Shown: piece by piece, positions 1 to 9,058 of the stretch
Layout of the letters: each line of letters starts with the position of its first letter
Numbering within the stretch: position 1 is the first letter of the stretch
Source of the DNA: Chitinophagales bacterium
GTDB lineage: Bacteria > Bacteroidota > Bacteroidia > Chitinophagales > JADIYW01
Reading direction: 5' to 3'
DNA length: 35,167 bases
NCBI GenBank assembly: GCA_020636545.1
Contig: JACJXS010000018.1
Span: 1-35,167 of the forward strand
Notes under the pieces: model-generated
The model's input: only the letters and a program-made list of their open reading frames with translations
Told to the model about the DNA's origin: nothing
The model's database searches: none
Translations under genes and position numbers: made by a program

Positions 1-130
1 GCTTGTAACTATTTTCACTCCAAAGGTAATTATCAATAGTTATAACCGGAATAACTTTCCAAAAATCAGAATTGGTAAATGAATCTTTTTCAGACTCAAC
101 TTTAAGAACATTATAACTTTTACTTTTCAA
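1..130 (-). CDS. CBM9-like carbohydrate-binding protein, N-terminal fragment (cut by window edge)
   Basis: An open minus-strand frame enters from the left edge. It begins with a TTG codon directly after the TAA of the upstream kinase gene, in the same frame, and reads about 43 residues without a stop. The visible residues include VIPVITIDNYLWSENSYK, which resembles the first strand of cytosolic or periplasmic CBM9-like proteins (IDxxxW...). No signal peptide is visible in the fragment. If the assignment is right, it is a sugar-binding accessory of the GalNAc locus. The start codon is uncertain because there is no ATG in frame and no strong ribosome binding site. The family call rests on a short stretch only. 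Confidence 0.5.
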   Translation of the reverse strand, partial: MKSKSYNVLKVESEKDSFTNSDFWKVIPVITIDNYLWSENSYK

Positions 131-1252
131 TTAAATTTTATTTTTATTAGAATATTTTTTAACAATTTTTTCCATCTCGTCAGCCTGCTCTTCTATACTT
201 GCCAATAATGCAAATTGATTTTTAGCTCTATTCAAATTATGTAAATCATATTCTACTTTATAATAAACATCACCAAGAATAAAATCCGTTAAAAATCTAA
301 TTGCTTGTTCAAATACAATAATTTTAGCACCCAATACTAAATTGTTAATTTCATTATCGGTTAGATAATCATTCAGCTCTGTTAAATATCCTTTTACGAG
401 AGCGTCAAATATTGGCAGACGCATTTTCACTTTAGAAAAATCTTTTGCATCCTCCAAGGTTGGACTTGTAAAAGTTCTTACCATATCTCCAAAATCATTC
501 AGAATTATTCCAGGCATAACCGTATCGAGGTCAACTACACAAAGCCCTTTGTTGGTCTTTTTATGAAGCATAACATTATTGATTTTTGTGTCGTTGTGTG
601 TAATTCTAGTAGGTAATTTTTTACTTTCTAATTTTAGAAATTCATCATTAATGTAATAATATTTTTTAGCAAGAGAAATTAACTCGGGTATATCTTCAAT
701 TCTATTTTTAGGATTATGCTTTAAAGATTCTTCAAAAGTTTTGATTCTATTTGCTAAGTTGTGAAAATTTTTAATTGTAATGTGGCATTTATCTGTATCG
801 AAATCTGAGAGATATTTTTGAAATTTTCCGTAAGCGTTTGCGGCTTCATAAGCTTGTTCAATATTATCAACACTATCAACTGTGTAAGCTCCTTTTATAA
901 ATAAAATAACATTCCAATAATCACCTTTTTCATCTAACTGAAAATAACTTCCGTTTTTGTTTTGAATAAGAGTCAATACTTTTCTACTTAAGTCAGGTTC
1001 GCTTATCTGTGTTAATCTGTTTCTAATATGATTTGTAACATTCAGAGTATTTTCTACAATAAGTTTTGGTTCTTTGAAAACATAACTATTAATTTTACGC
1101 AGAATATATTTTACTTTTTGACCGGCTTGCTTATATCGCACAAGTAAAGTATCGTTAATGTGTCCACTGCCAAAGGGTTTTGCATCAATAAAATCACCAT
1201 AAATTTTAAAGTTGCTTAAAATATTTTTGGTATTGCTTATGTTAGTTACCAT
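131..1252 (-). CDS. nahK: NahK-like N-acetylhexosamine 1-kinase (APH-fold phosphotransferase)
   Basis: A 373-residue cytoplasmic protein of the aminoglycoside-phosphotransferase fold. The catalytic loop HNDTKINN (His219, Asp221, Asn226) is followed by VVDLDTV, whose Asp241/Asp243 are the expected metal ligands. The N-lobe carries FGSGHIND near residue 27. Length and motifs fit the NahK family, which phosphorylates GlcNAc/GalNAc at C1 with ATP. The ATG overlaps the stop of the upstream nucleotidyltransferase gene (ATGGTAA), implying translational coupling, and the pair would convert GalNAc to GalNAc-1-P and then to a nucleotide sugar. No GH112 phosphorylase, the classical NahK partner, is visible. 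Substrate assignment is inferred from context; another sugar 1-kinase of the same family is possible. Confidence 0.75.
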   Translation of the reverse strand: MVTNISNTKNILSNFKIYGDFIDAKPFGSGHINDTLLVRYKQAGQKVKYILRKINSYVFKEPKLIVENTLNVTNHIRNRLTQISEPDLSRKVLTLIQNKNGSYFQLDEKGDYWNVILFIKGAYTVDSVDNIEQAYEAANAYGKFQKYLSDFDTDKCHITIKNFHNLANRIKTFEESLKHNPKNRIEDIPELISLAKKYYYINDEFLKLESKKLPTRITHNDTKINNVMLHKKTNKGLCVVDLDTVMPGIILNDFGDMVRTFTSPTLEDAKDFSKVKMRLPIFDALVKGYLTELNDYLTDNEINNLVLGAKIIVFEQAIRFLTDFILGDVYYKVEYDLHNLNRAKNQFALLASIEEQADEMEKIVKKYSNKNKI

Positions 1253-2157
1253 AGTTTAGAAGGATATTTCCCTTTTTTAACTAACTCATTAATTTTAGTC
1301 TTAACTATTATTTTGTCTTCCTTGTATGTTAATCCGAACCATTGTTCATTTGTTTCAACTACCTTTACCTTCCCTTCCCCGCTTTTAATAAGTTCGTCTA
1401 TAACCGAAGGGAGATAAAACTCTTTTTTAAGGTCATTCCCATTTTGCTTTATAAAATTGTCAAAGCTTTCTTTATACTTTTTGAAAATGCTTTTCTTAAA
1501 TGCAAACATATTCATTGAAATAATTTCTTCACCGGTCAAATTTATCCAATTACTATTTTCATCTTTGAAAAAAATATTACCATTTTCTGTCTTAATTTCT
1601 GTACGCTCAACAATTGAAGTTATATAATTTCCCTCATCAACTTGACATACCCCTCGCGAAACAGAACCATAATCTGATAAAGTATTTATAAGCTTGAAAC
1701 CAATCAATGAATGTTCGGTAATATTTCCATTTGTGGAGGTTAAATATTCATAAGCTAGTTTAAATGAATTAAAACCATAAAAATCATCCGCGTTAATAAC
1801 TGCAAAAGAATCATCAATTGCGGTAGAAGCTGTTAATAAGGCGTGTCCGGTTCCCCATGGTTTTATTCTATTTGAATTGACTTCGTACCTTGATTCAATT
1901 GAGTCCAATTCTTGAAATACATAACTAGTTTCAATTTCCTTAGGAAGCGAGTCAATAATTACTTCCTTAAATTCATCTTCAAAACTTTTTCTGATAACAT
2001 AAACAACATCACCAAAGCCGGCTCTAATTGCATCGTAAACTGAGTAATCAATTATTCGTTCACCGGATGGACCAATCTTATCAATCTGTTTAAGACTGCC
2101 ATATCTTGAACCCAAGCCAGCTGCAAGAATTAATAAGGTTGGTTTGCTTTTATTCAT
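1246..2157 (-). CDS. Sugar-1-phosphate nucleotidyltransferase
   Basis: A 303-residue cytoplasmic enzyme of the GT-A nucleotidyltransferase fold. The N-terminal nucleotide-binding signature LAAGLGSRYGSLKQ lies at residues 11-24, GTGHALL near 102-108 and the metal-binding INADDFYG at 121-128. This family forms NDP-sugars from sugar-1-phosphates. Because it overlaps the NahK-like gene, the likely product is UDP-GalNAc or UDP-GlcNAc, but sequence alone does not fix the base or the sugar. It lies 12 bases after the GH109 gene in the same transcription unit. No C-terminal acyltransferase (GlmU-type left-handed helix) is present. Confidence 0.8.
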   Translation of the reverse strand: MNKSKPTLLILAAGLGSRYGSLKQIDKIGPSGERIIDYSVYDAIRAGFGDVVYVIRKSFEDEFKEVIIDSLPKEIETSYVFQELDSIESRYEVNSNRIKPWGTGHALLTASTAIDDSFAVINADDFYGFNSFKLAYEYLTSTNGNITEHSLIGFKLINTLSDYGSVSRGVCQVDEGNYITSIVERTEIKTENGNIFFKDENSNWINLTGEEIISMNMFAFKKSIFKKYKESFDNFIKQNGNDLKKEFYLPSVIDELIKSGEGKVKVVETNEQWFGLTYKEDKIIVKTKINELVKKGKYPSKLW

Positions 2158-2169
2158 ATATTTAACGGA

Positions 2170-3558
2170 TCACAAAGCAAAAATTGGTTTATTATTTATC
2201 CACCTTCCGCGTGTGAAATCGGGAAAAAATTGCGGAGAACTATTGCTTGCGATTGATGCCTCCGACAATGGAGTTATTGCACTCCAAGCAGCCGCATCAT
2301 ATACATCAATGGGCGGTTGAATCCCTTCCTTTACGCTATCGACAAATGCTTTGTCAGTAAAATAATCTATTCCTCCATGGCCAGCATCTTTGCTATTTTC
2401 TTCTTCTTTTTTCCACAAAGGATGGTCATATTTTTTCATTAGGTTATCATATTCATCACCTTCTGTCCATGTATGAGGTTTAGATTCTCCTTCAATATAA
2501 AACCGCTTACCTTCGAATTCTCCGCACCAAACTCCCTTTGCAGCATGCAACGTAAAACCCCATGAATATGGTCTGGGTAAATTAGTATCATGAGTAACTA
2601 TAATGGATTCATCATTTGCAGTTTTTATAACGGTCGTGATTATATCACCAAGCTTCCATTCAAGTTTAGCATTTGGATGATCTTTGCCACCATAAGGACT
2701 ATCAACTATATAATTATGCAAGCCAATTGATTTAGTTGCTGTAGATGTTAAAGAAACAAATCTGTTGCCTCTGTTTATATTAAACCATCCGGCAACCGGA
2801 CCTATACCATGAGTTGGGTATATATCACCATTTCTTTTTAGTGAGTGTTCAGTTCTCCATTTGGCTTCGGCATAAGCTTTTTCTCCAAAGAGAACGCCTT
2901 CTCCCGGAGGATTTTTACCATTATTAAATTTTATGTTTCTTAAATCATGGCGATAACCGCATGTAGCATGAACAAGTTCCCCATAGACTCCTTCCCTAAT
3001 CATTCTGAGAACCGCCATAGATTCACGTGCAAAACATACATTTTCAAGCAGCATGCAAGGCACCCCGGTTTCTTCTGATGTATTAACTAAATCCCAGCAT
3101 TCTTCCAAGGTATTTGCTGCGCTAACCTCCAATCCGGGATATTTACCGGCTCTCATTGCAGCAACTGCCATCCTTGTATGCCATAACCAAGGAGTTGAAA
3201 TAATTACCCCGTCCACGTCTTCTCTTTCAAGTAAATCCATAAAAGCATATTCATCTCCAGTAAAAACATTGGCTTCTTTTCTTGAATGTTCCCGTAATAT
3301 TTTCTGCGTTTGGGTTATTGCTTCCGGATCAAGATCACAAATTGCTGTAATGTCAACGTCATTACTTTTTGCAATATTGTCTACATGGTTTCTTCCGCGC
3401 CCGCCTACTCCAATAAATGCAATGTTAACTTTACCATTTGGTTTTGAGCGTTGAAATTTAACTTTTTGTTCAGCAAAATTTAAACCAGGATTCATGCTAA
3501 GACCAACTCCAGTCAGAGCAGCAGTTTTAAGAAAATCACGTCTATTGAATGACTTCAT
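2170..3558 (-). CDS. GH109-type alpha-N-acetylgalactosaminidase (NAD-dependent)
   Basis: A 462-residue exported protein of the Gfo/Idh/MocA fold. The N-terminus has a twin-arginine-like signal (NRRDFLKTAALTGVGLS). The Rossmann motif FIGVGGRGRNHV sits at about residues 48-59, followed by the NAD-ribose acidic residue in ICDLDPEA. Blocks such as EVSAANTLEECWD, LLENVCFARE, YPTHGIGP (Tyr247, His250) and the C-terminal GHGGIDYF and PLSEASIA agree from memory along their length with the characterised GH109 enzyme NagA of Elizabethkingia. GH109 enzymes remove terminal alpha-GalNAc by a transient oxidation mechanism with bound NAD. A good AGGAG ribosome site precedes the ATG. A 158-base gap separates it from the GH36-like gene, the largest gap in the locus. 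A generic oxidoreductase is the alternative, but the motif match is specific. Confidence 0.88.
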   Translation of the reverse strand: MKSFNRRDFLKTAALTGVGLSMNPGLNFAEQKVKFQRSKPNGKVNIAFIGVGGRGRNHVDNIAKSNDVDITAICDLDPEAITQTQKILREHSRKEANVFTGDEYAFMDLLEREDVDGVIISTPWLWHTRMAVAAMRAGKYPGLEVSAANTLEECWDLVNTSEETGVPCMLLENVCFARESMAVLRMIREGVYGELVHATCGYRHDLRNIKFNNGKNPPGEGVLFGEKAYAEAKWRTEHSLKRNGDIYPTHGIGPVAGWFNINRGNRFVSLTSTATKSIGLHNYIVDSPYGGKDHPNAKLEWKLGDIITTVIKTANDESIIVTHDTNLPRPYSWGFTLHAAKGVWCGEFEGKRFYIEGESKPHTWTEGDEYDNLMKKYDHPLWKKEEENSKDAGHGGIDYFTDKAFVDSVKEGIQPPIDVYDAAAWSAITPLSEASIASNSSPQFFPDFTRGRWINNKPIFAL

Positions 3559-3716
3559 TATTACTCCTAACTAATTTTATTTATTGTAGAATTTAAAACT
3601 TGGAAACAAAGACAATAAAATTGCACTATTTTTATGAATAACTTGTCAAATTTCTAAATCAAAACTTTATTTAATGTAAAAATAATAATGAATGTTTGAC
3701 TATAAAGATATAATTC

Positions 3717-5771
3717 CTAATTAATTGGTGTCACTTTAACCAAAAGATAATCATTGAACTCAGTATTAAAGTGTGGATCATTACCTTTAATTTCACCCAT
3801 TTCATTATTGTTCACATAGTCGTAAACTAAATATTCTTTTGATCTGTCTAATCCTCTTAATTCAATCTTTCCATTGAAAGTATCTGCATAAAAAGAATAA
3901 AACATGGTATCATCTTTTTGAACTACATGAGTTTCAGGTCTGTCAAAACCTATATCATATAAATTTCCAATGTAGTCACCTTTTGAAAGCATATTTGTGT
4001 TATAAATACTAATCCATTTTTTCCATTTCTTTTCTCGCTCAGGAGTTAGACTAACATCACCACTTTCTGTATTGATATAAATCCCAACCGGGTAAGTAAA
4101 CTTAGTTCCAACAACACCGCCGATTCCAACCGTTGATGCAAAATCTTCTCTGGTTGAACTTAACTCAACGTGATCCCCATAGTATGGAGCACGTGCTCCC
4201 ATCATTGCCTTTATTGATTTTCCCTTTGTCCTAATTTGCCAGGAAGATATGGGATCTGAGCTTACAGTCTGATTAATATTGGGAAGCATAAAAAATGAGT
4301 ATGAATCTCCGCAAGGACATATTTCAACTACAGCTTGTTTATTAATATTTATGACAGTTTTATATATCTCATCATAAAATTTAGGCATCGCCTCAACAGA
4401 TTCTTCAGGATATTTATGATTATGTAAAGGATTATAGCAAGGGGGTGCAGCATTCAAATGCTGACCATCAATTTTTAGTCCATCATAACCCCAATCAGAT
4501 ATAAATTTCTTAACCAAATTATTGGTGTAATCAATGGTTCCTTGGTAGGCAGGGCATAAATAATAACTATCCCACCAAGTTATATCTTGGTAATTTCCTT
4601 CTTTATTTACGAGTAATAAATCCTTTTGATTTTTAAATAAATCAGTCTCAGGATCAACTGCCAGAGGTGCCCACCACAATTTTGCTTTTAATCCTTGCTG
4701 GTGTATTCTATCAACAAAATTAATCATATCGGAATCACCGTTTGGAAATTTCTTTGGATTCAAATACCAATCCCCTTCTGAAGTTTGCCAGCCATCATCA
4801 AGAACGGCCCACTTTAATCCTAGTTCTTTTACTTTTGGAAGGGTATTTAAAACATCTTGCACCTTGAAATTACGCTCATAACCCCAAGCACACCAAATGG
4901 GTTCATAAGCGGCATCATCAATTTCTTTAAACTTCAATCCCCTTTTCTGTAACAGAGAACTGTAGTTTGATAGTGTTTCAAAATAATCTTTCTTATGCAT
5001 GCTAATAAAAGTTTCAAACGTTACAAATGATTCATTTGGCTTCAAGAGTATTTCTTTTTTATCATTTACATTTACCTTAACAATATTATTATCTCTTGAA
5101 ACAGGAAGTGAGACTAATTTTGGGACTAATTCTAAAAGTCCAATTCCAATTCCAATATTTTTATTCCAAATATCAACCACTGGAGTACCGCCGCCATAAT
5201 CAGATGCATTCATACCCATAAAATTTTCTTGATGAAAATTATTAGGAACTTTAAGAACCCAGTCCGGCCTTTCGGGATAAGAAGCCCCTTGAAATGACCA
5301 CACTATTTCCGAAGAATCCGAAACTGAAAATGTATAAGCATTATTTACCCATTCGGATATTTTTAGATCGGAGTTTCCATTATTTTTATAATTTACTTTT
5401 ACTGAGATGAGCTTTGGAAATGATTTATTGAACGTAAATACAGCAGATTTTAGGATGTTATATTTTTCATTTTTTAGTTCGCCTGTTACAACAAGTTTAG
5501 TTAAATCTTCGTTATTTATTTTTTCTGATGAAATTAAGTGAAACTCTTTTAACGTATCTTGACCAATTATAATAAATTCAGATGGTTCAAAGCTTTTTCC
5601 AATTTCTAAACTCTTATCAGCAGAATTAATTCTTGTAAAAAGTCTGTCATTTACTTCAAAAGTTATTTCATCACTGGAAAGTTTATAGTCATCTTTATTT
5701 GTGCAAGAGACAAATAAAGTTAAAAAAAATATTAAGAATAATAATTTAAAATGGATTGATAAATTGTTCAT
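3717..5771 (-). CDS. Clan GH-D glycosidase, GH36-like alpha-galactosidase/alpha-N-acetylgalactosaminidase lipoprotein
   Basis: A 684-residue lipoprotein: hydrophobic N-terminus and lipobox FVSC with Cys23. An N-terminal beta-rich domain (about 30-280) precedes a TIM barrel. Clan GH-D marks are WAVLDDGWQ (Asp325/Asp326), the nucleophile motif GLKIDGQ (Asp435) and SSDPIS (Asp506, probable acid/base). The C-terminus (about 600-684) is a beta-sandwich. The family releases terminal alpha-Gal or alpha-GalNAc. Next to a GH109 gene and an AgaS/tagatose pathway, alpha-GalNAc specificity is plausible, but substrate cannot be read from the sequence with certainty. The enzyme is probably anchored at the outer or inner membrane facing the periplasm or the surface. 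Gaps to neighbours are 31 bases upstream and 158 downstream. Confidence 0.82.
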   Translation of the reverse strand: MNNLSIHFKLLFLIFFLTLFVSCTNKDDYKLSSDEITFEVNDRLFTRINSADKSLEIGKSFEPSEFIIIGQDTLKEFHLISSEKINNEDLTKLVVTGELKNEKYNILKSAVFTFNKSFPKLISVKVNYKNNGNSDLKISEWVNNAYTFSVSDSSEIVWSFQGASYPERPDWVLKVPNNFHQENFMGMNASDYGGGTPVVDIWNKNIGIGIGLLELVPKLVSLPVSRDNNIVKVNVNDKKEILLKPNESFVTFETFISMHKKDYFETLSNYSSLLQKRGLKFKEIDDAAYEPIWCAWGYERNFKVQDVLNTLPKVKELGLKWAVLDDGWQTSEGDWYLNPKKFPNGDSDMINFVDRIHQQGLKAKLWWAPLAVDPETDLFKNQKDLLLVNKEGNYQDITWWDSYYLCPAYQGTIDYTNNLVKKFISDWGYDGLKIDGQHLNAAPPCYNPLHNHKYPEESVEAMPKFYDEIYKTVININKQAVVEICPCGDSYSFFMLPNINQTVSSDPISSWQIRTKGKSIKAMMGARAPYYGDHVELSSTREDFASTVGIGGVVGTKFTYPVGIYINTESGDVSLTPEREKKWKKWISIYNTNMLSKGDYIGNLYDIGFDRPETHVVQKDDTMFYSFYADTFNGKIELRGLDRSKEYLVYDYVNNNEMGEIKGNDPHFNTEFNDYLLVKVTPIN

Positions 5772-5802
5772 AAAATTTTCTTCTTTTAATTGATTATAAA
5801 GC

Positions 5803-7929
5803 TTAAAGTATAATAAAAAACTTGCCTCTTTTATCTCCGATGCTTGACCTTACATAATAAAAATAAACTCCGGGCCCAACTAATTGATTAAACTCGTTCT
5901 TTAAGTTCCACACTTCAATACTTGGTGCAACCGAACTATTTGAAAAATGATCGAGCGTTTTAATTAATTCTCCTGCTGAGTTAAATATTTTTATTGTGGC
6001 AGATTCAGGTAAATTCGTAAACTGAATTTGGTGGTCATTTAAGCCTTGCTCCCATAGCTCGGCAACACTATATGGATTAGGAACAACTCTTACCTCATTC
6101 AAATTGTCGGTTGCTGTTTTTGCTTGCGGTACAACCTCTACGGTATTATTCATTTGAGCAGGATTATTACTAAAACTATTTTCTAATGGTCCAACAATTC
6201 CGTTTCCACTATCATAAGCTGCAACATAATATCTATATTTAGTTCCATTAATTACGTTATTATCTATGAAGATATTTACACTATCGCCTACTTGTAAATA
6301 TTCAAAATCATCCGTTATGTCAACAACCCCTTTTAACTGATCCCAACTATCATCTCCCAAATCAAACCAGGCATACTGCGGTAGAGTTTTATAATTGCCT
6401 TTAACTCCATTTTCTAAATCAAATTGAGCAAGGGGAATAAAATGCACACCGCCATCAAAATCTTTAAATGTATTTGTACCCCAAGAGATTCCGCCATCTT
6501 GAGATCTGTAAATTTTGTAACCCTCAAACTGAGGATCTTCTTCACTCTTCCTGTTCCAAACAATTTTCACTTGTCTATCGCCGGGAATAGATTCTACTGT
6601 AGGGGCTTTAGGTGCTTCAACTACCTTCCAATTACTTTGGTAAAGAGAAATAGCTCTTTCCGCATTTGATTTAATATCTTTTTCACTGGTTCCAAAAATA
6701 GTTGCAAAAATTAAAGTATCTGCTTCACCCGCATTAAGTGTAAATTTTCCCGAACCTAAATTTTGAATTCCATCTGCGCCCAATCCTAAATAATAACCTT
6801 GCCCGCCTTCTGCGGCGTCTGGTACTCCATTATGATCAAAATCATCATCAATTCCATCCTTATCACTATCTTCGGGATCATTAAAATTTTCAACATTATA
6901 CTTAAAATACCAATCTGAGCGAGCACCATTACCTTTATTAGTTGTTGCGGCTTGCCAAAAATGATAAGCATCATAAGTTTCAACTTTTTTAGAAGGACCT
7001 GGCATTCTCAGTGCAACTACTCCGCCCCAAGGTATATCTTTTGTCGGTATTACTCCTCCTAGAGGACTTTCTTCATACCCGTTATCATCAGTGCCGGCAG
7101 CTAATTGTAAATTCGGGAAATAATAATGTCTGTCATCATCATAACCTATGCCCGGGTAAAATTGTGGAATAAAACTAAAATCGGCATGAATAGCCGCACG
7201 CATATCTACTATAGGAGCTGAGCCAACATTCCTTATAATATAGACCCAAACTATAAAATCTTCATAGAGAGTTCCTTCCCAAGCCATACCTCTAATAACC
7301 ATCTGTGTTTTTAGGAAGTTAGGATAAGCTGGGCCGGTTGAAGTTAATTGATCTGTTCCTCCCCAAGCCTCCACAACGCTGAATGATTCTTGATCTGCAA
7401 GCTGTTCACCATTTTTACCAAAACCCGGCCAACCTGTCGTGGAATCAAATTTTATTTCATCATTTAATATTGGATAATTCGTTGGCCAAACTGAAGGCCA
7501 TGTTTCTGTCTGGTGACTCATTGCGGCTTTCCCGCCATTAACAAATTGTGGATATGGAAAGAAATGTTCTTCATCCCAATATGCAGCAGGACCTTCATCT
7601 AAAGTTGCATCACAAAAGGCATAATAATCATTTGCAGGATTTGGATAACCTCCTACCACACCTGGATCTTGTGCTAAAGGTGCTCCAACAGCTACGCCTA
7701 CTCCGGTTCCCCAACTTAAACCGCTACCGGCAGGATATTCAAATGAAGGTTGTCTTGCTAAAGCCGATGACTGCTGATTTCCATTACAAAGTAAGCCAGT
7801 ATTATTAAATTCCGTTCTAACTTTATTTATATCAAAAATATTCCATCTTTGAAAGTTCATTGGATTTTCTTGTGCAGAGATTATTGAAAATAATCCGTTT
7901 AAAATTAAAAGACTAATAAACTTTTTCAT
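5803..7929 (-). CDS. Large FnIII protein with T9SS-like C-terminal domain (paralogue 2, downstream of PorV-like gene)
   Basis: About 708 residues. I place the start at an internal ATG (position 7929) because it gives a clean signal peptide (MKKFISLLILNGLFSIISAQ); a start 15 bases upstream is possible. A large N-terminal region of unknown fold is rich in Trp, Gly and Pro. Next is a calcium-binding-like acidic repeat DSDKDGIDDDFDHNG (about 355-369), then an FnIII-like domain (about 440-605). A C-terminal domain begins VVPNPYSVAELWE and ends GKFFIIL, a type IX sorting-like module. It is clearly paralogous along its whole length to the gene at 9059-11254. Its position beside a TonB receptor suggests a surface glycan-capture role in place of SusD. 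That function is an inference; no enzyme motif is visible. Confidence 0.7.
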   Translation of the reverse strand: MKKFISLLILNGLFSIISAQENPMNFQRWNIFDINKVRTEFNNTGLLCNGNQQSSALARQPSFEYPAGSGLSWGTGVGVAVGAPLAQDPGVVGGYPNPANDYYAFCDATLDEGPAAYWDEEHFFPYPQFVNGGKAAMSHQTETWPSVWPTNYPILNDEIKFDSTTGWPGFGKNGEQLADQESFSVVEAWGGTDQLTSTGPAYPNFLKTQMVIRGMAWEGTLYEDFIVWVYIIRNVGSAPIVDMRAAIHADFSFIPQFYPGIGYDDDRHYYFPNLQLAAGTDDNGYEESPLGGVIPTKDIPWGGVVALRMPGPSKKVETYDAYHFWQAATTNKGNGARSDWYFKYNVENFNDPEDSDKDGIDDDFDHNGVPDAAEGGQGYYLGLGADGIQNLGSGKFTLNAGEADTLIFATIFGTSEKDIKSNAERAISLYQSNWKVVEAPKAPTVESIPGDRQVKIVWNRKSEEDPQFEGYKIYRSQDGGISWGTNTFKDFDGGVHFIPLAQFDLENGVKGNYKTLPQYAWFDLGDDSWDQLKGVVDITDDFEYLQVGDSVNIFIDNNVINGTKYRYYVAAYDSGNGIVGPLENSFSNNPAQMNNTVEVVPQAKTATDNLNEVRVVPNPYSVAELWEQGLNDHQIQFTNLPESATIKIFNSAGELIKTLDHFSNSSVAPSIEVWNLKNEFNQLVGPGVYFYYVRSSIGDKRGKFFIIL

Positions 7930-7990
7930 ATTTGATTGCCACATAAAATTTTTACAAACATTAATTCAAGTAAATTTTATAATAAGAATA

Positions 7991-9043
7991 TTATAAACCC
8001 ATTCTGATTGTAAACTGATTAAGAGAACTGAAAACTCCATAATCTAGATAAAGATAATCAAGCTGTATATTGTAATCTAAAATATTTTTGAAATCTAATC
8101 CGGCGCCAATTGTATAAGTTACTTCATCATAATTTATTTTGTATCCGCCTCTTAAATAAAATGAATTCATTATTCCAACTTCAGTTCCTAGATTATGCCT
8201 AACATCATAATCTCTGCTGTCTAGAACATCATAAGAAACTAATACGGATAAATCTTCATTCTTAACAAAATAATTAGATATTCCAAATCTGAATAACAGA
8301 GGGATTTCCCATTCAATAGTAGTAAGATCAGCTGGTATTTGTTTTCCGCTAGGGCTTCCAGGAACACTGTAGGTAACGGCCAAATCTCTTCCATCGAACT
8401 TCATTTTGCTTCCAAAGTTGGCAAGTGATGCGGCAAGCCATAAATTATTATCAAAAAAAGTAGTGTTAAAAACTGCTCCAACATCAAAACCAACACCGCT
8501 TGCTGAAGCATTAGCTATTGTTTCTTGAATATATTTTACCTTTACTCCAAATGAAAATCTATCGGTTAATTTTCGTGCATAACCAAGACCAAAAGAAAAA
8601 TCATTTGCGGATAAAAATCTTCCGGTACCATTCTGATCATAAACTGTAGTCTCTTCAACTTTACCATAATCCAAATATTGTATGTCAATGCCAAAGCTTC
8701 CTAAACCTTCAACTCTTAATGCTGAAGAAATGTATGAATTTCTTGTTTCCACCAGCCAATCCATTGAAGAAATTGCAACGGAAAAATCATCCTCAACTCG
8801 AGTTAAAGCGGCAACATTCCAATACATTGCAGTTGGATCTGTAACAGTTGATATAGCGGCATCTCCCATTGCCATTGGTCTTGCGCCCACTCCTATCTTT
8901 AAAAAGTTCGCCGCGGATGTTCCAGAATAATCAACTTCCTGAGCAATTATATTTTGTGAAATTGTTAAAAAAGAAAATGCTGCTGTAATTAAAATTGCAA
9001 CCTTTATCCTTTTTGATATTAAATTTATTATTCTCATATACAT
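7991..9043 (-). CDS. PorV/PorQ-family outer-membrane beta-barrel protein
   Basis: About 350 residues. The start is set at the ATG at 9043 because GGGAG lies 8 bases upstream; an in-frame TTG at 9058 would leave no room for it. A long hydrophobic signal (ILITAAFSFLTISQNIIAQ) is followed by NFLKIGVGARPMAMGDA and DPTAMYWNVAAL, the hallmark N-terminal blocks of PorV/PorQ-family barrels. Alternating strands continue to the end (FTIRMGL). In T9SS, PorV carries cargo from the translocon to the attachment complex. Here a dedicated paralogue sits between two cargo-like paralogues, so it may serve this locus specifically or act as a small-ligand barrel. It is almost contiguous with the upstream gene, which stops at 9059. 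Confidence 0.8.
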   Translation of the reverse strand: MYMRIINLISKRIKVAILITAAFSFLTISQNIIAQEVDYSGTSAANFLKIGVGARPMAMGDAAISTVTDPTAMYWNVAALTRVEDDFSVAISSMDWLVETRNSYISSALRVEGLGSFGIDIQYLDYGKVEETTVYDQNGTGRFLSANDFSFGLGYARKLTDRFSFGVKVKYIQETIANASASGVGFDVGAVFNTTFFDNNLWLAASLANFGSKMKFDGRDLAVTYSVPGSPSGKQIPADLTTIEWEIPLLFRFGISNYFVKNEDLSVLVSYDVLDSRDYDVRHNLGTEVGIMNSFYLRGGYKINYDEVTYTIGAGLDFKNILDYNIQLDYLYLDYGVFSSLNQFTIRMGL

Positions 9044-9058
9044 TTGATTAACTCCCAA

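Noticed and set aside
3053..3454. 133-codon open frame on the plus strand inside the GH109 gene
   Set aside because: It is antisense to a well-conserved enzyme, has no ribosome site and resembles no protein family.
3559..3716. Internal promoter before the GH109 gene (TTGACA on the minus strand near 3645)
   Set aside because: No acceptable -10 box at 16-18 bases, so it is not listed as a promoter.
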